From Blepharisma japonicum (taxonomy: Eukaryota > Ciliophora > Heterotrichea > Heterotrichida > Blepharismidae), in NCBI GenBank assembly GCA_949751835.1, contig CATKHK010000036.1, positions 186,001 to 250,000 on the forward strand: 64,000 nt of DNA, written 5' to 3'. Numbering within the stretch: position 1 is the stretch's first letter; each line of letters begins with the position of its first letter. This document shows positions 57,385 through 64,000 of the stretch, piece by piece. A program made the position numbers and the translations under genes. The notes below the pieces were generated by a model that saw only the letters and a list, made by a program, of their open reading frames with translations, ran no database searches and was not told the origin of the DNA.

Positions 57385-57701
57385 AGTAACCTTGCTTAGA
57401 TTCTAGTGAATGAATGACTTAGTTTAGTAAGATTTCATTAAAGTTTAAGAGTCTAAAATATTTTAAAAATAATTGCTTGGCTTTTAAGAAAATTTATTTG
57501 ATTTAATGACACAAATTGCTAATAATCTAGATAAATATCCTTGATTAAAGTTTGGAAAACATTTAATCTATAAAACTAAATTATAAAGGAAAAAGACTAG
57601 TTTGGCTTATACGGATTATTCCTTTATAGCAAGATCATAGAGCTACTAACTGCTCTGCCTAAATTTACTTAAAATAGCTATCTGATTAAATGTTTTTATT
57701 T
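57385..57701. other. Convergent intergenic region
   Basis: About 315 bp between the stops of the small hypothetical gene and the E2 fusion gene. AT-rich; no structure or motif stood out. Confidence 0.45.
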
Positions 57702-60700
57702 TTAAGGATGTTTAAATTCTTCACATTCTTGTGGCTCTTTGACGCCATGATCAGCATCTGCTTTAATATCATCCCTGGCTGCAGGCTTAGGCATTCCAGT
57801 TAATTCTTCAAATGACTTGCTGGCATGCAGCTCGACATGCTCTCTACATTTTACTAAATACAATTCATAATTATCATTATATTCAGCAGCAATATAAGCA
57901 TCAAGAGGATCCATTGGTTCTGGAGTCATCAGAAGCCCATAAACACAATCCATGATGTGTCTTATAGAAACTGCTGGAGAGTAAAACTGATCCAGGATGG
58001 AATGGCAAATCCTTCCAGTTGAATTTATATTACAGTGATATATTGGTGTTACAAATCTCATTGTAGGAGGCTTAAAGGGATAATCTTGAGGGAATCTTAT
58101 ATATGCTTGAAACAGGCCGCCTTCAAATGGAGTTTGAGTTGGTCCTTCGATATATAAATTCCAGAACATGATGTCACTTTCGGTTGGCAGCACAATAATA
58201 TTTTCATGAGGGTTGGTAGAAACATTTTCCAGTTCTTTCATTATACGCTTAATGCATGACGCAGATCCTTTTCCTTCTACAACAGGAGGAGATACACTAG
58301 CCACTTTCAAGGCTTCTTCAGCACTTATTACTGATTTAGAAATCTCAACTGGGGCTGCCATAGCTGGTTGTTGATCAGAGAATTCTTTTTTTCTTAACGA
58401 TTCAAGATCTTGATCTGTATTAACAACTGCCTTCTCTACTGATTTTCTATTTCTCACTGACAACAAAGTTTCACTTTCAAATAGCTTTATCCCCTCTTGT
58501 AAATCAGTAGGTAAAAATACATACCCGCCAGATGCATATGAAATGGCTTTCAAATTTTGTGAAAGATCTCCAACAACTACACTGTCCATGACAATATTAT
58601 TTGAAATCAATAGCTTACCTACTTCTAAGTGATCATGTGCAGATGAAGTATCTTCGCCATCACTCAAGCATAAAATTCTGAGCTGAGTGTCAGGATACTG
58701 TGCTTTAAAATCTACAAGCGATTTAATTGCTTCAAAAATGGCATCCCATAGCTTAGTTCCACCTGCATGTTTAGACTGATGAGCAACTGCTGTAAAAGTT
58801 GAAATGTTTTCAGTAAAAGAGCACGCCTTATCAAGCTTATTGTTAAAAAGGATTAAAGACACAACATGATTGAGGCTATAACCCACAGTTCTATCTGCAA
58901 AAGATTCAAAAAATTGTTTGGTTGCGTCCAGTCTTGAATATTCGCCTTCAGGTCCAAATGGATATACCATAGAGCCACTTTTATCAAAGAGGACGACTAT
59001 AGTTTCATCTGGTGGCCTAGTGATTTTTTCAACTGCAGGGTCATTTTTGCTGATCCTTTCTATGATACTTGCCATGTCATCAATATCATGCTTTGCTACT
59101 TCTCTTGTCAAAACGTTCATAAGATTTACTGTATTTGGCTCTTTAGGTGATAAGCCTCGATTTACAACAACTTCTTTATTCTTGTCTAGGGTGATACAGT
59201 GCAGAAATTCAGTTGATTTGAGGAATAAAGCAGGGATGATTCTTGAGAGCTTGTATTTAGTTTTGGCAGCTTGAAGCTTTTTTCACGGGAGGTCTTGTGG
59301 AAATGAAGCCCTTAAAATGCTGGGAAATGGAGATCTATTATCAAAAGTCCCAGTCCAAAGGATGACTGATGATTTTCCATTATAAATAGCTCTTTTGACA
59401 GAATAAGTAAAATCTTTGTTAACTTTTATCTGAGATTTGTTAATTATTCCAACTCCTTGAATTTCTGCGCGTCTTAGAACTTTTTTCTTAACTGCATTTT
59501 CCTCGTAATACGCATAAGTTCCATCTATTTTTTTCAGAAGGACAGGATTTTTTATTTCGACATAAGAAATTGGACAGACTGTATCGTATTCTACAAAGGT
59601 TTCGTCTCTTGAAAATTCTTCAGATGGCTTACAGGCTAGATCGCATAATAATCCAATTATTTCTAAACAATTTTCATATAGTTTGTCCTCTAATATTGCA
59701 TCAGATAGATTTAACTCTTTTATGAGAAAGCTTAAAATGAATATAAATCCTTCTTCAAGAGCAATTGAGTCTAATAAACTCATTGGTTTTCCAATACTAA
59801 GCTCATACATAGCATGCAGCAATGGCGTATTGTTCTGGGAAGCCTGTCTCAATATCCCTAAAAATGCTTCCTTAGTCGGTATTTCACTTGTTCCTATTAT
59901 ATTTGCAAAACAGTATAAAAATGAATGAAATAGCTTGATTCCATCACTAGTCTGCTCAATTGTCCTTTTAATAATAGACTTATAAGCTCTCTCAGTGTAA
60001 TCATATTTTTCTCTCCAATATAAGATAACTTGATCACTTTTTATGTCATATGATGTTAATGTAAATGCATCATTAGTCAAGAAAATATCATTTGATTTAA
60101 ATTTGACCTCAAAAGTTGGTGATTTTGTTAAGGAAAATAATTTTTGTTTAAGTTCTTGGATAGTCGTTGTTGCAAAATCTACCTTTATAAAAAATTTTTT
60201 GGTTGGATCTGCATTTGACTGCAAAATTATGGTATCGATACCTTCATTAGGATCTTTGCCTTCGAGTGATTTTACATCAAAATTAGGAACAATAAGCACA
60301 CAAAGTTTGGAAGATTCAGGAATTATATCATTGCATTTAATAAATGGCATCTGAGACAAACTTCCAGATAGAGGGCATCCATCTTCACTATAAAATGCAC
60401 AAATTCAGTCTTCTAGGGTTTTATTGTTTGATTGTAAGACTAAATTTGATAAATCTTCTAAAGTGATGTCTAAACCTGGAATTCTTAAGCTATGAATTTC
60501 TTCAGGATTGATACTATTTAAGTAACGATATTGTATCAGGAAGGTTTCCTCAGATTTCCCAGAAGATTCTGATAATGGCACAGCAACACTTGCTATATTT
60601 TCGCTTTTAGTTTCGATCTTTGACTCTTCTGATCTATTCGTATGAGATAAGTTATTAAATTCAAGTTTAACACTAATTTCACTTTGGCCACTCTCAAGTA

Positions 60701-60896
60701 GCAATTCATAGCTCTCTTGGCTCACGATTTTAAGTCAACTATCACTTTGCTTGCATAGAAGCTCAAAGTTAATTTCTTGATGAGAAGAATATTGAGAAAT
60801 TAGCGTGAGTAATTCTTCAAGAGTGGATGGTGCTGCAATCACTAATGGAGCTTTTCCAGGTATCTCTATAAGGAAATCAATTGATTTGCGTTCCAT
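57702..60896 (-). CDS. Ubiquitin-like / U-box-like / vWA / E2 fusion protein
   Basis: 1064 residues; TGA at W54, W164 and W538 keep one frame, and all joins are free of TAA/TAG. The N-terminal ~200 residues hold two small beta-rich segments, possibly PB1/ubiquitin-like. Residues ~222-297 are ubiquitin-like (TIQELKQKLFSLT, then LTSYDIKSDQVILYW). After a helical region, ~438-499 is U-box-like (CPISYVEIKNPVLL, YAYYEENAVKKKVL). A vWA domain at ~631-822 has complete MIDAS residues: DKSGS (638-642), Thr714 in GGTKLWDA, Asp746 in LSDGED. An E2 domain at ~879-1024 has the HPN-like HCN (954-956), catalytic Cys964 in GRICHSIL, PFEGGLF and FPQDYPFKPP. It probably both carries and directs ubiquitin. The U-box call is the weakest. 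Confidence 0.85.
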
Positions 60897-61229
60897 TTGC
60901 TAACAGAACATAACAGACTCAGCTATTAAATAGGCCTTTGTTGGTCAGCCCTGGTCAGGTTGATAATATTCTAAAATTTTTATTGATTTTTAATTCAAGC
61001 TTTCTTGGATTTTTTCAACTTAATCTATTTTGCAAATTATAAGATGAGATGAACAATCATTCAATTTTAGTAAAAAATTTCTATATACATAAACTAAAAA
61101 TATTTTCGCAACTATTTTGAGGGAGTAAACTTGATGCAATTATGAGCTTAGTTTTTATTAGAGAAATATATATAATTATAAATATAAGAAAGCCCCTCAT
61201 ATATACTTTTTATATTTTTTCTAATAAAT
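60897..61229. other. Shared upstream region of two divergent ubiquitin-system genes
   Basis: About 330 bp, AT-rich, between the E2 fusion start and the RING/B-box start. It is likely to hold both promoters; no motif could be named. Confidence 0.45.
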
Positions 61230-62141
61230 ATGTCCTTAAATATATCTCAAGAATCTGTTCAATGTCTACCCCCCGACAACTTATTAAAGCCAAGATCTCA
61301 AGGCACATTTTGTGTGATTTGCAATAGCGATTACCATTTGGAGTTTGTTCCTTATGTGCTATCATGTGGCCATTCATTTTGCTCTCGGTGTATTGAAAAG
61401 TGCGATTTATATTTTTCTCAAAGAAGGATAATATCACAAAGTGAGAGTATCTGGAAATGCCCTTTGTGCAGGCAAAACACTTATGATACCCCTCCAAAAA
61501 ATTTTACTCTGATAGATTTGCTCTTTCCTAGCAATTCTTGCAAAATCCATAATTCAGAGATAATATCTTATTGCTGTAATCATGATCAAACATTATGCCC
61601 CTTTTGTTTTTATGAGCATAAAAATCATGACGTTTCTCTTTTAAATGGCCCCAAGGTTGACGAAATTTTGCAATCTAAGCAATGCCTACTTGATAAATAT
61701 AAAGTAATTACTTTAAATCAAATAGAAAACTTTCGAGCTCTACTTGGGGTTATAGATGAAATTAAAGAAACAAATAGCCATTTTAATGAAAAAATAAGAA
61801 GGATTGTAGAAGCTAAAGAGAAAATGATAAATGAAATAAACGAAAAGTCATTAGCTTGCATAAATGAGCTTAGAATTTTAGGAAAATTAATGGCAATAGA
61901 TCAATTAGAAAAGTCATTGAAAATAAACTTAGAAAACTTGAAAGCTCATAATGAAAAAATTGAATCGATGACTAAATTATTTAAAAATAAGGATGTTGTT
62001 TCTCAACTAAAATGCAAGAATATGCACATTGAAATAAATGTAAATGAGATTGCTTTTGAAAGGAGTGACTATTATGGAGCTCAAATTGGCGAGATTGATG
62101 AAATAAAATCAATTGAAAGTGGGCAATTGGTATATAAATAA
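61230..62141 (+). CDS. RING / B-box / coiled-coil (TRIM-like) E3 ligase
   Basis: 303 residues, single exon, no internal TGA. A RING finger at ~28-80: CVIC, then CGHSFCSRC, then CPLC, with a long insert before the last pair. A B-box-like zinc site at ~104-135: CKIH, then CCNHDQTLCPFCFYEHKNH, with Cys/His spacing close to a B-box type 2. A coiled coil at ~150-260 completes the RBCC order of TRIM proteins; there is no C-terminal SPRY. It lies head-to-head with the E2 fusion gene. Confidence 0.88.
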   Translation: MSLNISQESVQCLPPDNLLKPRSQGTFCVICNSDYHLEFVPYVLSCGHSFCSRCIEKCDLYFSQRRIISQSESIWKCPLCRQNTYDTPPKNFTLIDLLFPSNSCKIHNSEIISYCCNHDQTLCPFCFYEHKNHDVSLLNGPKVDEILQSKQCLLDKYKVITLNQIENFRALLGVIDEIKETNSHFNEKIRRIVEAKEKMINEINEKSLACINELRILGKLMAIDQLEKSLKINLENLKAHNEKIESMTKLFKNKDVVSQLKCKNMHIEINVNEIAFERSDYYGAQIGEIDEIKSIESGQLVYK

Positions 62142-62414
62142 TACATTTTATACAGATGGATAATTTAAAAGGTAATTATAATTTATTGCATTTATTTAAG
62201 CCCTATTAAATATCATAAAATAAAATAATATTAAACGCAATCTGCATTTGATAAAATAAGTAATGAATAAATAAAATAAAATCAATTTCCTTAATTTGTT
62301 TTATGCCTTCATTAATTTATTAGTACTTTATCTTAAATTTTGGCAAATTTATTACTATCTCAAAATTTTATTAATGGCTTATTTATCCTTAAATAAATGT
62401 CTAATAAGAGTTAA

Positions 62415-63143
62415 TTAATATTTAGCCATGAAATGACGAGATGGGTAGTAATAATTAGGTCCAGGACTTGATGTCTCATTTAAATAAGAATATCTTTTGC
62501 TGTTCGATGGAATTATTACTTTAGGAGAATGTCCCTTTATTTGATTTTCATCATATGAATAGGCTGCTGGTCCTGGGCTTTTTAAATCGACTTCAAGGAG
62601 TTTTCTTTTTGCAGTAGTGAAACTTCCACAACCAGTTATATTACTAAACTCTGAAAAATGAGAAGATAATTGTTTTGATCTTGACAGGTCAATTCTACTT
62701 ATTGAACTGTGCAAATTTTTACTTGTCTGGCTTTGAGACAAGTCTGGGGATGGTATGACGTTTAAAGGTGTTCTACTTTTGCTTGTTCTTATTCTATTTT
62801 TTAAATTTTCCTTTCTTTGAGCTACCAAACTCATCAGTGAGGTAGAATTTTCAGGAATTCGACGTGGACTTGTAACTGAGTTATCGACTGATACTCGAGT
62901 TTCTTCTGATCCATCATTTAGTGATGGCTCAGTCAGTTCGTCGATTAAACTGCAAACTAATTGTTTTAAAGGTTCTTTTAAGCTTGATCTATTTTGTCGT
63001 AAATCATTGCTGGTGAGTAAGCTAGCAAATAAAGACTTAATATGATCAAGTTCTCCAGATCTGGATAAATGTTCTTTTAATTCACTTTGCGTTATGAATT
63101 GATTGCTTTGCTGAGAATCTATATATGGATTCGCTTCAGACAT
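62415..63143 (-). CDS. STPGR (SHIPPO)-repeat protein with LisH-like start
   Basis: 242 residues, ATG to TAA. Residues ~18-65 resemble a LisH dimerisation helix pair (ELKEHLSRSGELDHIKSLFASLL split). The middle is Ser/Arg-rich. The C-terminus has two PGPxxY motifs (SPGPAAYSYDE and SPGPNYYYP) of the STPGR/SHIPPO type, found in ODF3-like and microtubule inner proteins of cilia. An axonemal or basal-body role is inferred. Confidence 0.72.
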   Translation of the reverse strand: MSEANPYIDSQQSNQFITQSELKEHLSRSGELDHIKSLFASLLTSNDLRQNRSSLKEPLKQLVCSLIDELTEPSLNDGSEETRVSVDNSVTSPRRIPENSTSLMSLVAQRKENLKNRIRTSKSRTPLNVIPSPDLSQSQTSKNLHSSISRIDLSRSKQLSSHFSEFSNITGCGSFTTAKRKLLEVDLKSPGPAAYSYDENQIKGHSPKVIIPSNSKRYSYLNETSSPGPNYYYPSRHFMAKY

Positions 63144-63320
63144 TTATATTATGAATTTGGGGAGTTTTTGGAAAACTATCTGTTTAAATATTTATCTCTA
63201 GAATTTTCTGCCCATCAAAGTAAATTTTGCTATATAAGTTTGCTATTTTACATAAACACTCTTTAGTCATCATATTTTTAAAATATAAAATTAATTAAAA
63301 TGATTTATGAGAGAAATTCT

Positions 63321-63905
63321 CTATAATATCCCAACTTTGTTCTCAGCAGTTTCAAGCTCTTTAGAAAATTCATTAAATCCTTCTTCGTGATGGATCAGAA
63401 TATGGCTTTTTAAAGTGTATTTTTCTTTAAACATTTTTTCACAAAATGGGCATTGCTCAGTCCTCTTATCACTATGTTTTAGCATGTGCTTTTTGAGGTC
63501 CGAAGGCGAATAATTTTTTTTATTGCAAATTGGACACACATGTTTCAGCATTTTATCTTTTTCATTTGGATTGTGGGTCTTTTTATGCTTATTTAGCTCA
63601 TATTTTCTTCTGAAACTGAGTGGGCACTCATCACACTTGTAAGGTCTTTCTCCTGTATGTCCCATCTCATGCGTTTTCAGCCTGTCCTTCTGGTAAAACC
63701 CTTTCCCGCAGTGCTCACAGATAAATGGGAAAATCCCATCGTGCCGATATTGGTGCTCAATCAGTTTAGCTTTTTGAGAAAATGCTTTATTACAAAGGCT
63801 GCATTTTCAGATTTTGTCTTTGGAGTGGGTTTGAAGATGCTGCATTAAGGCAGAAGTGCTTGATAATTTTTTGAAGCAATGCTCGCATTGGTTTCGGTCT
63901 TCCAT
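63321..63905 (-). CDS. C2H2 zinc-finger protein, six fingers
   Basis: 194 residues from ATG 63903-63905; an in-frame TAA lies upstream, so this start is likely. One TGA encodes Trp (KIWKCSLC). Six fingers in tandem: CEHC...HLQTH, CSLC...HQYRH, CEHC...HEMGH, CDEC...HKKTH, CPIC...HMLKH, CPFC...HILIHH. The HTGERPYK linker joins fingers 3 and 4, characteristic of DNA-binding arrays. A short acidic tail ends in TAG. It is a probable nuclear DNA-binding protein; the target is unknown. Confidence 0.88.
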
Positions 63906-64000
63906 TCTCTTATTTATAAGTCAGAGCCTAGCTGTAAAATTTCTTCGTTAGAAGATTGTAATTCAAACGGTTTATTCGCTCGAAGATATTTTTGGATTCA

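Noticed and set aside
1-64000. Transposons, viral relics, CRISPR arrays, tRNA and rRNA genes, telomeric repeats
   Set aside because: No transposase, integrase, polymerase or capsid-like frames, no regular spaced repeats, no tRNA B-box with paired arms, and no tandem CCCTAA were seen; single CCCTAA-like words are scattered by chance.

Overview
The window looks like a stretch of the somatic (macronuclear) genome of a heterotrich ciliate of the Blepharisma type. Four things in the sequence say so. (1) In-frame TGA falls exactly on conserved tryptophans: the DIW of kinase subdomain IX at 2018-2020, the WFP of a NAA60 acetyltransferase, and the EW before the FD-H motif of UNC50. Genes end only in TAA or TAG, so TGA is read as Trp. 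(2) Spliceosomal introns are tiny: eight GT-AG introns of exactly 15 nt repair conserved protein motifs, and one gene needs a 16-nt and a 17-nt intron. (3) The DNA is AT-rich and genes are very densely packed. (4) The gene content is that of a ciliated protist (Sfi1-type repeats, STPGR repeats, many coiled-coil proteins, a large periplasmic-binding-protein-type receptor). Under the standard code most genes appear as two to ten fragments; they are joined here.

Layout. 0-11 kb: 3' end of a RAP-domain gene, an SNF1/AMPK-type kinase, two coiled-coil genes, ALKBH8 (tRNA wobble dioxygenase/methyltransferase), another coiled-coil gene whose start codon overlaps that of ALKBH8, an unknown small gene, and the mitochondrial twin-CX9C factor COA4. 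11-21 kb: UNC50, a long proline/glutamine-rich protein with two WWE domains, HMG-CoA synthase, two converging ankyrin genes that both begin with an acylation signal (MGxCxS), and a C2/coiled-coil/GAR protein. 21-33.6 kb: NAA60, exocyst Sec8, a long coiled-coil protein, a paralogue of the first coiled-coil gene, and a 1311-aa Sfi1-like centrin-binding repeat protein. 33.8-45.4 kb: an SVOP-like transporter, an ankyrin-SAM-SAM protein, a Pro/Gln/Tyr-rich protein, a PEX11-like protein, a Vma22-like protein, an S28 peptidase, a membrane RING-H2 ligase, and a decayed copy of the SVOP-like transporter. 45.4-53 kb: a BTB-like gene with an apparent frameshift, an SPFH protein, tryptophanyl-tRNA synthetase and a TPR/IQ protein. 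53-64 kb: a 1151-aa receptor, a small unknown gene, a ubiquitin-like/U-box-like/vWA/E2 fusion protein, a RING/B-box protein, an STPGR protein and a six-finger C2H2 protein.

The most unusual object is the 1064-residue protein at 57702-60896. It appears to carry a ubiquitin-like fold, a U-box-like module, a complete vWA domain with MIDAS residues and a complete E2 conjugating domain on one chain, and it lies head-to-head with a RING/B-box (TRIM-like) gene. No transposons, viral relics, CRISPR arrays, tRNA or rRNA genes, or telomere repeats were recognised. Most genes are housekeeping or cytoskeletal genes and show no operon logic. What they share is extreme compaction, with start-to-start gaps of 25 and 17 bp and one overlap. 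All assignments were made by eye from motifs; no database search was run.
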